From assembly GCA_963677935.2 (NCBI GenBank), contig CAXXEH010000003.1:5580001-5644000 (forward strand): 64,000 nucleotides of DNA, written 5' to 3'. Made by a program: the position numbers and the translations under genes. This DNA comes from JAAFHB01 sp963677935. Its GTDB lineage: Bacteria; Bacteroidota; Bacteroidia; Bacteroidales; Prolixibacteraceae. Below the pieces are notes generated by a model. That model searched no databases, was not told the DNA's origin, and saw nothing but the letters and a program-made list of their open reading frames with translations. Shown piece after piece: positions 1 to 9,766 of this stretch (its first letter is position 1; each line of letters starts with the position of its first letter).

Positions 1-476
1 TGGTCCTTACCCGTCCAGAAATAAACATCAAAAGCTTCAAGGGGCAGGTAGCCACCCTGCAATTCGAGGTAACGGGATACAAGTTTGCCCTCCTGGAATC
101 GGACCGACCCCGGTAAACGTCCGTCTTGGCGCTGGCAATCCATAAAAACCAACTGATTATTTTTGGCAATTTCAATATCCCGTTTGGCATACATGGCTCC
201 TCCGATTGGCTGAGTCTCCAGGTAAACGGCGCTATAACCTGCGCCTTCGACCATTACGTTATATTTGCCAAATTTTTTTATATTCAATTTGGCGAGCCGT
301 TCTGCTTCGTCGAAAACCCTTTGAAGCTTAAGGTCTGATGTCTTAAACAAAACCCCGGTTTCAGGTAAGGGTATTTTGGAAACCACGTTTTGACCTGATA
401 ACTGTCCAACAGAAAAGATTAGAGCAAGCTGGATGACAATTATTTGGGCAAAGAAAGCCCTGATTGTTATTTTCAT
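1..476 (-). CDS. Putative (alpha/alpha)6-barrel glycoside hydrolase, N-terminal fragment
   Basis: An open frame starts at the ATG at 474-476 and stays open to the left edge, about 158 codons, so the 3' end is missing. The first 30 residues form a signal peptide (MKITIRAFFAQIIVIQLALI followed by a Gly/Gln cleavage-like region), so the product is exported. The mature part has stretches such as VEGAGYSAVYLETQPIGG and YAKRDIEIAKNNQLVFMDCQ, which I associate with six-hairpin glycosidases of Bacteroidota, but the catalytic part is outside the window. The start lies 54 nt after the stop of the esterase/fucosidase fusion gene, so it is probably the next gene of the same operon. Family assignment is tentative. 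Confidence 0.6.
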   Translation of the reverse strand, partial: MKITIRAFFAQIIVIQLALIFSVGQLSGQNVVSKIPLPETGVLFKTSDLKLQRVFDEAERLAKLNIKKFGKYNVMVEGAGYSAVYLETQPIGGAMYAKRDIEIAKNNQLVFMDCQRQDGRLPGSVRFQEGKLVSRYLELQGGYLPLEAFDVYFWTGKD

Positions 477-529
477 TGTTCTTTCGATTTTTTACATTTC
501 CCTATAAAACATTACGACACAACCTGATA

Positions 530-3500
530 TTACTCAATCCCAATCATCTTCAATTCAATTGTCCCCACCGATCTACCCGGTTTGGTGCGGATTTGAGTCC
601 TGAAAATAACTTTGAAAGTTGATCCCTTTGATATATGCTGCGAGTTGTTGATCAGAAATATCCCATCTCCTGTTTTTTTGATGGCCTCGGGAATTACAGC
701 TCCATCCAAATCAACACTCCAGTCTTTAAGCTCAGGACCATACCCTCCGGTTGCAGCTTTTTCGAAATTCCTGTCGTGGGTGATCGTCTGAAACTTCAAC
801 TCAAACTGCCCCACTTTGTCAACCAGGTAAGGGGTCAGATCAAGATTGAAATCCTGCCATTCGGTGGTGAAGGTCTTATTATCCCAGCCACCTAAAGTCA
901 CCGGTGCGTTTTTTGAATGGTCATTTGTCGTTTGCATGAATTGTTCAATATTGAACAAGGCCAGATTTTGAATTAGCGGCGCAGCAATTGCGTCTGTAAT
1001 GCGAAGCCTCACTTTGGATAATCTGAGAGCTGGGAACTCCTCGATCCGTTTGCTGCCTACCGATGTTCCTTCTTTAATTGTGTTCCATTTATCGTTGGAA
1101 TACCCTTCCAATACAAATTTTCGCACCCGCTGTCCCTGCGAAATGTCTTCCTGTATCACCGCACAATTGATCACTTTGGGTTTCTTCAGATCTATTTCCA
1201 GCACATCACCCTGCCCTGAACCTGATGCCACGGGTTTGCCAAACCTTCGGGCGATTTCTTTGCCGAATTCCTTATAACGTTTCACATGTGATTCCGGGAT
1301 AAGTCCTGTCGTATCAGGGGTTGCATTGAGCAATAGTACACTTCCCCGGCCAACAGATTTTTTGTAAACCTCCATTAAATCCGGAACGCTCAGTATCATG
1401 TTATCGGTGGTGGGCGCCCAGAACCACTTGTACGATTTTGGGGTCATCAGGAAAGGTACATCCACTTCAACCGGCGCATAGGCATCGCCATCGGGATCAG
1501 AATGCAGGGCAGTTGTAGTCCCGGTTTTGAGATCAGCGTTTTTTACTGTGTACCAGTTGGGATATGGTGCAATTCCCCGCTCGTTACCCACCCAGCGGAT
1601 GGTGGCCTGTGGTCCCTGGAAGATAACGGCATCACTGGCATGTTTTTGCAGGATATCGGAAATATCAATGATACAACTGCCGTCGAACCAGACCTCTTTC
1701 ATGGGTTTATATTTTGATAATACCTCGGTCAGTTGCTGCCGGAACACTTTCCTGTACGCTTCCTGTTTGGCCGGGTCTTTGGTCCGTCCACCACTTCCCA
1801 ACCCTGCACCCCAGGTTTTGTCTCCGGGATAGATGTAAACGCCCAGGTCTAATCCATATTTATCGCATGATTTGGATAGTTCAGCCATCACATCACCTTT
1901 CCCATTTTTCCAGGGGATATTTCTTGCCCCGTAATCGGTTGTGGTGGTTTGCCACCAGCAAAAACCTCCGGTATGCTTGGCTACAAAAACGATCATTTTC
2001 GCTCCCCACGATTTGGCCACCCGGCACCACTGGTCGGTATTGAGTTTTGTTGGATTTATCCTTGACAATGGCAATGAATTGTCGTCTTGTCCCAATCCGG
2101 TCCAGGTATTGGGTGCAAAGTGAATAAACATGATGCGTTCATAATTTTGCCATCTTTTTTGAGGTTCTGAAGGAACTTGGATCATCTCCTGCGATACACA
2201 GTAATCAGTTGCACGCAAAATAAAATCAACAATTGGCTGCGGATTCTGAAGGCTGTGGGGATGATGGTTCACCCCGGATTTATGTATCACCCTTATCGAA
2301 CCACCCGCTTCCCTTATTTTTTGTTCAAACGGAGCAGTATTTTCAGCCACAGGTACCACATCGTCTGCATCACCAACCACATGGAGCATTGGAAAACCTG
2401 CTTTGGCAATCTGATCTGTCAGATCTACCGGGTTTCCCTTAAAAGCAATTGCATCTTCTTCTGTTTTGAGGTTAAAATCCAGTTTAAAGGTTTCCCAGGT
2501 TGCGGAGCTACCCTTGCTTTGCCCCTTACCTCCCGGCCAGCTTTTCAGATCCAGGACAGGAGCATCGGCATAAATGGCAGCTACCCGTTCCGGATAGGTC
2601 ACTCCCCAGCGATAAATATATACACCGCCGCGGCTCATACCTTCCATCACAGACTTCTTAGATAATCCTGCCCGGGTCAAAAGTTGATAGTAATCATTCC
2701 AAATCGATAATGCTTCTTCGTTTCCGAACAATTCGGCCACATCGCAGTAAACCACATGGAAACCACGTTCGAGCAAAGCAATGTCGGTCTGAGGTTCATG
2801 TCCCCAGAAACGGGCCCTCCAGATCCATGGATGGCCGGGAGCTGAAAATTTGGGGACCACAACCTTGGCATTCCGGCCCCGAAAAGTAAAATCGTAACCC
2901 TGAAAACCACTAAAATTAAAAGGTTTGGCATCCGAAGGTAGTGTTTTTGAAATATTGAATGATGTATCATATTTCATCCTGACCAGTTCACAGATCCTCT
3001 TCGCGATCACAGTAGCTCCTTCGGCATTGGGGTGAACCTTATCGGGTACCAACTCAGGTGATTCAATCAGTAAATTATATAAATTGATCACTTCACAGCC
3101 TGTTTCCCAGGCTATCTGACGGATCATCGGCAGTAGTTTTTCCCTGACCACACTGGCTGTAATGCCTGTGGTATCGGTCGAAAAAACAGGGACCGGCAAT
3201 AACAATACGACCCTTGGATGGCTGGATAACTGACGGAAGGAAGCAATCAGATCCTTATAATCCTGCATATATTCATTCAGGAAAACCCGGTTAACCGGCT
3301 TGGTATCATTGGTTCCCAGCTTAATAAATACCCAGTCTGGCTGAAAGTCAAGGGCCTTTTGGTATGCCGGAGTTTTCCTGTAAGGAGCATTCCCCTTTTG
3401 CAACAAGGTCGTGCCACTGACCCCAAAATTGCCCACATCGTAACCATCACCCAGCAGGGCACCCAGTTGAGCCGGATAGCTGTTTGTTTTCGGATTATCA

Positions 3501-3649
3501 ATTCTGGCCCCGGCAGTGATGCTGTTCCCCACGCAGGCAATCCGGATCTTACTTTGTGAAAATGCTGAAATTGTAGAAGACAAGAAAACAATCAGCATTA
3601 AATTCCACAATTTTGAATAATTGTTTCGTTTAGTTTTTAACATATTCAT
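530..3649 (-). CDS. Three-enzyme fusion: SGNH esterase, alpha/beta hydrolase, GH29 alpha-L-fucosidase
   Basis: The 1039-residue exported protein contains three apparently complete catalytic units. Residues 33-225 are an SGNH/GDSL hydrolase with GNS (S43), GTND (N114) and DKVH (D203, H206). Residues 245-480 are an alpha/beta hydrolase with nucleophile elbow GMSRG (S339), an acid region near D427-D430 and a His cluster at 461-465. Residues 495-805 are a GH29 fucosidase with the nucleophile motif EVWFDG (D656). A galactose-binding-like region follows (810-900), then a C-terminal region (about 915-1039) that may be a further beta-sandwich. The expected role is removal of ester groups plus release of fucose or a related sugar from one substrate in the periplasm or at the surface. 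GH29s in this locus are duplicated (see 21632-23002). The start at 3649 gives a good signal peptide (LMLIVFLSSTISAFSQ). Domain calls come from motifs I can see; substrate is inference. Confidence 0.85.
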   Translation of the reverse strand: MNMLKTKRNNYSKLWNLMLIVFLSSTISAFSQSKIRIACVGNSITAGARIDNPKTNSYPAQLGALLGDGYDVGNFGVSGTTLLQKGNAPYRKTPAYQKALDFQPDWVFIKLGTNDTKPVNRVFLNEYMQDYKDLIASFRQLSSHPRVVLLLPVPVFSTDTTGITASVVREKLLPMIRQIAWETGCEVINLYNLLIESPELVPDKVHPNAEGATVIAKRICELVRMKYDTSFNISKTLPSDAKPFNFSGFQGYDFTFRGRNAKVVVPKFSAPGHPWIWRARFWGHEPQTDIALLERGFHVVYCDVAELFGNEEALSIWNDYYQLLTRAGLSKKSVMEGMSRGGVYIYRWGVTYPERVAAIYADAPVLDLKSWPGGKGQSKGSSATWETFKLDFNLKTEEDAIAFKGNPVDLTDQIAKAGFPMLHVVGDADDVVPVAENTAPFEQKIREAGGSIRVIHKSGVNHHPHSLQNPQPIVDFILRATDYCVSQEMIQVPSEPQKRWQNYERIMFIHFAPNTWTGLGQDDNSLPLSRINPTKLNTDQWCRVAKSWGAKMIVFVAKHTGGFCWWQTTTTDYGARNIPWKNGKGDVMAELSKSCDKYGLDLGVYIYPGDKTWGAGLGSGGRTKDPAKQEAYRKVFRQQLTEVLSKYKPMKEVWFDGSCIIDISDILQKHASDAVIFQGPQATIRWVGNERGIAPYPNWYTVKNADLKTGTTTALHSDPDGDAYAPVEVDVPFLMTPKSYKWFWAPTTDNMILSVPDLMEVYKKSVGRGSVLLLNATPDTTGLIPESHVKRYKEFGKEIARRFGKPVASGSGQGDVLEIDLKKPKVINCAVIQEDISQGQRVRKFVLEGYSNDKWNTIKEGTSVGSKRIEEFPALRLSKVRLRITDAIAAPLIQNLALFNIEQFMQTTNDHSKNAPVTLGGWDNKTFTTEWQDFNLDLTPYLVDKVGQFELKFQTITHDRNFEKAATGGYGPELKDWSVDLDGAVIPEAIKKTGDGIFLINNSQHISKGSTFKVIFRTQIRTKPGRSVGTIELKMIGIE

Positions 3650-3693
3650 AGCAATATGAGTTATAGATAATTAACAATAACTGAATTATCATA

Positions 3694-3757
3694 GCAAATA
3701 TTTCGGTGCTCTGCACCTGAGTAATGTATAAAAGCAGCAGCACTGCGAAATATTTGC
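3694..3757 (-). terminator. Stem-loop between two minus-strand esterase genes
   Basis: Arms at 3694-3710 and 3739-3757 pair over 17 bp with one 2-nt bulge (core GCAAATATTTCG against CGAAATATTTGC). The loop is about 28 nt. There is no clear T-run after it, so it may be an mRNA processing or stabilising hairpin rather than a strong intrinsic terminator. Confidence 0.5.
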
Positions 3758-3771
3758 AGAAGTAGATTTAA

Positions 3772-5022
3772 TTAACGCGATTTTCCTTTTGAGTTCTGAA
3801 GAAGGATATTTATCATTTGTGGGATGATAGCTGCCGCGAAATTCGCATGCCCTCTTTCATTTGGATGTAAACCACCCATTAAATGGTTTTTCTCTGCCAG
3901 AGTTGCGGCCACAGCTTGTCCCAGATCGATGATGGCAATCTTTTTATCTTTTGGGTGAGCCTTTTTGTGAATTTCGACTGCTTTCTTCAGTTCACTTGCG
4001 AAGTATTGTCCGAAAGGAATGATTACGATGATTTGTGCGGAAGGAGAACTTTTGCGAAGAGCCGCCAGACTACGGACAATGCTCGCAAATGTATCGTCCG
4101 GATTGGAATGGTGCAGGCCATCATTCGTGCCGTAATTAATCATGATCAACCCAGGTTCATGTCCGGTTTGCCCATCTGCACTTATGTTACCCCGGGAGTC
4201 GAGCAGGGAATTATTCCCATCTATTTTATTCCAGCGGCTCGCCGTATCGTCGTACTCGCCGCCTGATCCATTATTGGAATTACTTATAAAATAATAACCT
4301 GGGACATCTCCGGGTGGAACGTCACCCTTGTTAATCCAGCCGCTCCAACCGCAGGCACTTATGCAGTATTCATATCCCATGGTCCGTAATGCCTCTCCCA
4401 CCAGATATGAATATCCGGTCAAACCGCTCGTTCCATTACCCTCGGTGATGCTGTCTCCGATAATCAATGCCCAAATTGACCCTGGTACAATAGGAGATGG
4501 GGTACTCTCGGGATCAACCATCAAGCCGGTAACCCGGAGTACATTCCGGCCACTTTTACCATTCCCGCCCCACCGCTCTTTCTGAACAGAACCTTGCACA
4601 AAACAAACCCTGAGTTCATGTTTTCCAACTCCTGTTGCCTCATCAATTACAATTTCATTTGTTACAGGGATCTGTGATTTCCAGACACCATCAACAGTGT
4701 AGGCGATCATAGGCTTAAAATCGGGTGTATAACCGCATGTGTCAAACAAAATTCTGGCGAATGACTTTGTATTTTTGGTTTCCCATGAGACACAAAAATA
4801 GGCGCCCGGATTCCATGTCTGGCGAAAACCGTCTCCAATCCGCCCATTGTTACCGGTCCAGTTGCCCGGTGAAAACATAAAAGCCTTCGAACTTACGGGT
4901 ATTGTTATCCATGTGTGGTCAATTGAAGGCTTTGCACTCTTAAATTGAAGATTTGCTGCAGTTGATGAGAAGATTGATCCGAGTAATAAAACATAAATAA
5001 GGCAGAACGATATTTTAGTCAT
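3772..5022 (-). CDS. SGNH/GDSL-type esterase with N-terminal beta-sandwich, catalytic Asp position replaced
   Basis: The 416-residue protein has a signal peptide (cleavage near TAA, residue 23), an N-terminal beta-sandwich-like region (about 30-170) and an SGNH domain (about 183-410). Block I is IIGDSITEG (S191) and block III is NYGTND (N300). The last block reads MGGLHPNERGH, so the position three residues before the catalytic His386, normally Asp, is Gly383 (codon GGT, one base from Asp GAT). Either another acid serves or activity is altered. Family members with this two-domain build are usually acetyl-esterases of plant-type polysaccharides. It sits in the middle of a run of minus-strand glycosidase genes and is likely cotranscribed with them. 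Confidence 0.8.
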   Translation of the reverse strand: MTKISFCLIYVLLLGSIFSSTAANLQFKSAKPSIDHTWITIPVSSKAFMFSPGNWTGNNGRIGDGFRQTWNPGAYFCVSWETKNTKSFARILFDTCGYTPDFKPMIAYTVDGVWKSQIPVTNEIVIDEATGVGKHELRVCFVQGSVQKERWGGNGKSGRNVLRVTGLMVDPESTPSPIVPGSIWALIIGDSITEGNGTSGLTGYSYLVGEALRTMGYEYCISACGWSGWINKGDVPPGDVPGYYFISNSNNGSGGEYDDTASRWNKIDGNNSLLDSRGNISADGQTGHEPGLIMINYGTNDGLHHSNPDDTFASIVRSLAALRKSSPSAQIIVIIPFGQYFASELKKAVEIHKKAHPKDKKIAIIDLGQAVAATLAEKNHLMGGLHPNERGHANFAAAIIPQMINILLQNSKGKSR

Positions 5023-5118
5023 AAGTTTGTAGTTATTATGTTGGTAACGATATGGAGAAATTGTTTTATTAATTATTCATAATTGCTCTATAGTCCTTGT
5101 CGCTTAATGGTTTACAAA

Positions 5119-6141
5119 TCATTTCCATTCTAATTTTGCAACGTTTATCCCCCTGTTAGGATATTGTGCACTGGAAATATACCACTGCTTATCCTCTCCC
5201 CGGAAGATTTCCGGGGCGTGGGTAGTGAGTTCCGTAACTAAAGACTGCCCATGGAAATCGAGTGGGTTGTTGGAGCAATAAACAAATGAACGCTCATCAT
5301 ACCCGTTTCCGTTTTTGTTGGCGGTATCCCAAAGACACCAGAAAAGGTAAAATTTGCTGTCATTCTGTATAAGCGTCGGGGACTCGCATTGGTACGTTGC
5401 AATTTCGCCTTTGTAAATTTCGACGGGGTCTGTCCAGTTCACAAGGTCTTTGGATGTGGACGCCTTTACTACATTACCGGCACAATATACCAGGTAGTAG
5501 GTATTCTTCCAAACCATCAAGCTTGGGTCGCGCCCGTACTTTTCATTGATATGAATCGGGCCTGTCGGTTTCCAATCATATAAGTCTTTGGAAACCGCCA
5601 TTCTAAAAGGGATCGGCCCATAAATCATTTTGAAAAGATTACCCTGCTTTACGATTGTCGGGGCATGATTGGCACTACTTTCGCCGGGACGTTGAGCAGG
5701 AGGGAGCACTTTGGGTTTGTCTATCCATGAATTCTGCCTAAATGAGCTTTTAAAAGTTTTGCCAGCGGATACTGCATGAAATGAAAGGTATTCTCCCTGA
5801 TGACGTGACTGACCCGGTTCTGATGCCGGGTGCGTGATCCCGAAAGAATGCCACCGTTTGTCAGCCCCATTTATAAAACAATGGTCGTTCGGTTGCCATA
5901 AAGGATAATGCTTGCCTGCTTTGAGGTCTTTCGTATCAGGCCCGGGAAATGCATCACCCTGCGGGTCATAAATATGGATATAATCACCAACTATTACAGG
6001 AACCAAACATTTTTTCTGTTGGGCATCCTTTTCTATTGATCGGCCTTGTGAATGGCCTGCAAATGGGAAAAGGGTAAATGCAATGAGTATAAAAGAGTAA
6101 AATAGAGAACCATATATTGGTTTAGTTTTAAAGCAGTTCAT
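5119..6141 (-). CDS. Five-bladed beta-propeller glycoside hydrolase, GH43/GH32-like
   Basis: The 340-residue protein has an N-terminal signal peptide ending near GHSQ (residue 32). It shows the repeated blade pattern of propeller glycosidases: NDHCFIN, ANHAPTIV, GRDPSLMV, QCESPTLI and HAPEIFRG, each an acidic or His residue at the start of a blade followed by a hydrophobic strand. That spacing and length fit clans GH-F/GH-J type single-domain enzymes. I cannot fix the family or substrate; arabinose-, xylose- or galactose-type linkages are possible. It lies between the GH106-like gene and an esterase gene on the same strand, with gaps of 57 and 96 nt, so it belongs to the degradative operon. 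Confidence 0.65.
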   Translation of the reverse strand: MNCFKTKPIYGSLFYSFILIAFTLFPFAGHSQGRSIEKDAQQKKCLVPVIVGDYIHIYDPQGDAFPGPDTKDLKAGKHYPLWQPNDHCFINGADKRWHSFGITHPASEPGQSRHQGEYLSFHAVSAGKTFKSSFRQNSWIDKPKVLPPAQRPGESSANHAPTIVKQGNLFKMIYGPIPFRMAVSKDLYDWKPTGPIHINEKYGRDPSLMVWKNTYYLVYCAGNVVKASTSKDLVNWTDPVEIYKGEIATYQCESPTLIQNDSKFYLFWCLWDTANKNGNGYDERSFVYCSNNPLDFHGQSLVTELTTHAPEIFRGEDKQWYISSAQYPNRGINVAKLEWK

Positions 6142-6198
6142 TGATTCAAGATTTATAAATTTTTGAAAAAAGAATATTCATAAAAATAGATATTAAAC

Positions 6199-9100
6199 TC
6201 ATTGTTCCAATATCCGAACCGGTCCAAGCAGTCCCGAAGCAACAGGTTCCGGTTTTGCTCCTTTATTTCTATCATAGGTCCGTGCACTAATCCCAGGCAC
6301 AGTAAATTTAGGATCAACAGAATAAGGGTTGATGGTTGTCCAGGTATGCTTTTCAGAACCTATTTCAACACCAAGACCATCTCCCATCAACCTGTTGAGC
6401 CAGGTATTGGCCACTTTTATTTCAAGATTGTTTTTGCCTTGTTTCAATGCATCTGTCACTTCAATCCGGAATGGTGCCGTCCAGGCTATTCCACAGATTT
6501 TCCCGTTAAGTTTTACTTCTGCAATTACTTCCACACGACCTAAATCAAGATATATTTCCTTCGAAACAGGTTGATCCCAATTAAATGAAGTGGAATAGAT
6601 GGCTGATCCTGAATAATATTTAATCGCTTTTTCAGGCCTTTTACTCCAGTCGTCCAGCTCTTCAAACTTTATTGATTCCGGGGCTCCCCATCCCGGAGAA
6701 AAGTTTACATTCCATGGATTGTTTAATACCATATCAGACTTTGGCACCGAACTGCATTTGTACGATTCTTTCATATTCGTGCCGGATGCTGATTTCCTGA
6801 AAACAACAAAAACCGATGCGCAGGAATCCAGGCACATTGGAATTACTGTTTGTTTATCTGTCTGGCGAAATGATGCAACCTCTTTTATTTCTCCAGTCAC
6901 AGGATTCCATACTTCCGGTTTTTCTCCTGATATTCTGAATTTTGCAGTAAAATTAACAGGAAATGACGCTCCGTTACTTATAAAATAAATATCACTACCA
7001 TCGATATAACGATGAATAAACTGTAAATCATGATCAATCTCTTCAATACTAAAATCGGGTAATAAGGACATGGATTCAAGGACCTCTTTAATATCAATCC
7101 CATAAAATACCTGCCCCCTGCCATAGGAATGGCTGAAAATTGTTTTCCCATCACAATTGCCCCATACTTCTTTGCCTATCCGGTCAACAATTTTATCACA
7201 TTGCGGGAAATCATTTAATCCCGGACTTTGGGTGGGTCGCGGACCCAAAACAGTTGCCCCGGATTGTACTAGTTTTTTGATTTTTCCCGCAACTTCAGGG
7301 CTCATTTTATCTGAGCTGCGCAATACAAGGAGCTGATAAGATGCCCCACCTGAAGTAACGAGTCTGCCTTTACTGAAAGACAAATCATTAATTAAAGTTT
7401 CAGGGGGTAAAAGGTCGTAATCATAACCTTTGGGTAATTTTAACCTTTTGTCGAACTTATCGTTTCCTCCCTCTAAAACCAAAGGGATAGGCCCGCCCGG
7501 TTCCTCTCCATAGAAATACAGGACATCAACACAAGGTTTTCCCTGTTGGAGCAGAAACTGACATCGTGAAAGATAAGTTATCCATGCATGGCCCATCTCC
7601 CACCAGGTCTGACCACGATTAAATGCCAATCCATAGGGTCCAAATGCCGGTCCGGGGTAAATTTTATCAACATCCGGATTGTGGGCATAGGTATGAAAAA
7701 CAAATCGGTTGATCCCGGCACACAATGCCCCGTCTCCCTGTGCCTTAAGAGATGCCGGGCAACTCTTCCAGTCTATCTGGCCTTGCGTATATGCCTCTAT
7801 CGCCACTACCTGTTTCCCTGAGATGTGAGCGGCGGAAGTGGCATATTTCAGAGTATTCCCGAACTCGTTCATGGGAACATCCACATGCAGATAATGCTGT
7901 ACAGGGTCCGAAACCATTGTCTCTCCACCGCCACCACTATCCTCTGCATGAACCCGTAAACCGCATTTGTGTGCAAGTTTTCTCATCCCTCCGAAGAAAA
8001 TCTCCGATACAAGGTCGCTCATGGTCTGGCGTACATCGCAAAGGAAGCGGTCGGTAAGTTCACGATTTTCGACAATGAAGCCGGCAAAAACCGGAAGATA
8101 GTTCAATACATCATAGCCCCTGCGTTTCCTGAACTCTTCCCGAAAAACCGGTGACCAATTCTGAGAACCTACTTCCCAGCTATCGAAAGTGATGCTTGTA
8201 AGACTTTTCGAATTTACAGATGCTCCATCTTTGAGTATTTCACCGGCATAATGATCAAAATGAGTGGAAATTGCCTCCGGGTTAAATTTGTCACATTCCA
8301 GGCCGGTTACTTCCTGCGCTGCCGGTGCATTCTTTGTCCCGGTATTGCAATATCCGACACGCACCACAGTCCATGCTTTTCCTGAAGGAGCTGTCCAGGT
8401 CAGATTCCTGAACGTATCGAGTTGGTTTGTAAGATCCAGAAGATTATCCAACGGAACTGTGGATCCCTTTTCTGAAGGTAAGACCGGCTCTGAGATAAAT
8501 GTTCGTCCCAACTCGCCCATCTTACTATTGAGAGAGTAAATTGCAGGTTGTGATGAAAACAAAACGCGCTTTAGCACCAGTTTTGCAGGGCCTCTCCATT
8601 CCAGACGAAAGAACCGCGCCGTTGTTTGCGGGATGGCGTGGGTCACGCTGGGATCCTTGCGGTGAAAAAGTGAAAAATAGGAAGAAAGTTGACACACCTC
8701 CCGAAAATCACGTCCATCATTACTCTGCAGAACAACAGCGCGGTGTTCATCCGGGTTAGTTGCTGTTGATCCGGTAATTCTTATCGAACGGGGAGTTACC
8801 TCTGTTGGAAACTCGAACTGCACCCATGATGATTGTCCGGCATCTATTAGCAGTTCAGAAACTTCATCATAATTGGCATTTCCCTTAATTTCACGATTTA
8901 ATTGGCCCGGATCTTTAATAAAATCACTCGTTATTTTTGGAACTGGCAAGGTTTTTATATCCTTCCAGACAGATGGAGTAGGGAATGCTAAAACGGCAAT
9001 ATCCCGGTAAAATGTATTTCCCTCTTGAGGCCACGATGGCGGAGCTTCCAATTGAAGCGTTGCACCTCCTTCGACATTATGTATTGTGTGGACAATGTGC

Positions 9101-9540
9101 ATCATGTTCTTGTCAGGCGTAATCCATGGACCTCCTGAACCGTTCCATCCGGCGCAGTTCTGAAAATTAAAGGTTAGCCCTAGCCGATCGCATTCTTTTA
9201 ATGCATGTTTCACACATTCATGCCATTCCGGACTAAGACAGGGAGTATTCGGTCCTGTCTCACCCATTCGCGAAGTACTGAACATGGTCACTCCTCCCAG
9301 CCCGATTTGCTTCATTGCTTCCAACTCTGCTGTAATCGCTTCTTTATTGATCCGGCCTTCCCTCCAATGCCACCAGGTATGAGGTTTTGCAATATCGGGG
9401 GGATTTAAAAACGCGGTCTTCAACACATCCTTTTGTAAATCATAATTTTCATTTGTGCTGTAAAGGCCTTTGGGAAATTCCAGAAATGTTATTCCAACAG
9501 TTCCCAGGGATATATTTTCAATAAAATTTCTTCTTTTCAT
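6199..9540 (-). CDS. GH106-type alpha-L-rhamnosidase family protein
   Basis: This 1113-residue exported protein matches the large GH106 rhamnosidase architecture. Early in the barrel it has KPHTWWHWREGRINKEAI, then GGVTMFS and the NCAGWNGSGGPWI segment typical of this group, followed later by SWEVGSQNW and HAEDSGGGGE. C-terminal beta-sandwich and galactose-binding-like parts occupy about residues 850-1113 (for example VFVVFR, AIYSTSFNW, YLDLGRVEVIAEVKLNG). The N-terminus MKRRNF with a following hydrophobic stretch resembles a Tat/Sec hybrid leader. The expected role is removal of terminal rhamnose in the periplasm. Length is normal for the family and I see no frameshift. Assignment to the family is firm; the exact linkage is unknown. 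Confidence 0.85.
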   Translation of the reverse strand: MKRRNFIENISLGTVGITFLEFPKGLYSTNENYDLQKDVLKTAFLNPPDIAKPHTWWHWREGRINKEAITAELEAMKQIGLGGVTMFSTSRMGETGPNTPCLSPEWHECVKHALKECDRLGLTFNFQNCAGWNGSGGPWITPDKNMMHIVHTIHNVEGGATLQLEAPPSWPQEGNTFYRDIAVLAFPTPSVWKDIKTLPVPKITSDFIKDPGQLNREIKGNANYDEVSELLIDAGQSSWVQFEFPTEVTPRSIRITGSTATNPDEHRAVVLQSNDGRDFREVCQLSSYFSLFHRKDPSVTHAIPQTTARFFRLEWRGPAKLVLKRVLFSSQPAIYSLNSKMGELGRTFISEPVLPSEKGSTVPLDNLLDLTNQLDTFRNLTWTAPSGKAWTVVRVGYCNTGTKNAPAAQEVTGLECDKFNPEAISTHFDHYAGEILKDGASVNSKSLTSITFDSWEVGSQNWSPVFREEFRKRRGYDVLNYLPVFAGFIVENRELTDRFLCDVRQTMSDLVSEIFFGGMRKLAHKCGLRVHAEDSGGGGETMVSDPVQHYLHVDVPMNEFGNTLKYATSAAHISGKQVVAIEAYTQGQIDWKSCPASLKAQGDGALCAGINRFVFHTYAHNPDVDKIYPGPAFGPYGLAFNRGQTWWEMGHAWITYLSRCQFLLQQGKPCVDVLYFYGEEPGGPIPLVLEGGNDKFDKRLKLPKGYDYDLLPPETLINDLSFSKGRLVTSGGASYQLLVLRSSDKMSPEVAGKIKKLVQSGATVLGPRPTQSPGLNDFPQCDKIVDRIGKEVWGNCDGKTIFSHSYGRGQVFYGIDIKEVLESMSLLPDFSIEEIDHDLQFIHRYIDGSDIYFISNGASFPVNFTAKFRISGEKPEVWNPVTGEIKEVASFRQTDKQTVIPMCLDSCASVFVVFRKSASGTNMKESYKCSSVPKSDMVLNNPWNVNFSPGWGAPESIKFEELDDWSKRPEKAIKYYSGSAIYSTSFNWDQPVSKEIYLDLGRVEVIAEVKLNGKICGIAWTAPFRIEVTDALKQGKNNLEIKVANTWLNRLMGDGLGVEIGSEKHTWTTINPYSVDPKFTVPGISARTYDRNKGAKPEPVASGLLGPVRILEQ

Positions 9541-9587
9541 GATTCAAAAAGTAACAGTTTATTTCCTATCAACCAGAGAACGTTCTG

Positions 9588-9713
9588 CTATATTTCCCAC
9601 TCTTTTACAACACCTTTGTAGCATGAAATCGTTTCCTCCACGTATTTCCACCAGGTTTTCATGGTTTCTTCATCAGTAAAAATGAAGAGAAAAATTAGCA
9701 TATGTTTATTCAT
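9588..9713 (-). pseudogene. Remnant of an exported TIM-barrel glycosidase (tentative)
   Basis: A 41-codon frame begins with a signal-peptide-like start (MNKHMLIFLFIF) and jumps directly to a segment, TWWKYVEETISCYKGVVKEW, that resembles the helix and strand before the WNE catalytic motif of GH39/GH5-like barrels. A TAG stop follows where the motif would begin. This looks like a gene with a large internal deletion, but the evidence is only about 30 residues long. Confidence 0.35.
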
Positions 9714-9766
9714 GTGATAATTATTTGTTTTTAAAGGCTATATAGAACCCTCATAGATTTTCATCT
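9711..9766 (-). repeat. Leader sequence, copy 1
   Basis: This stretch of about 56 nt, directly upstream of and including the start codon of the remnant at 9588-9713, aligns with 21507-21563 at roughly 80 percent identity with one gap. The shared core on the plus strand is GAACCCTCAT followed by GATTTTCATCT. Identity was judged by eye. Confidence 0.55.

Noticed and set aside
2177..2665. A 162-codon plus-strand frame within the fusion gene
   Set aside because: It is antisense to the well-supported SGNH/GH29 fusion, whose catalytic motifs are intact.
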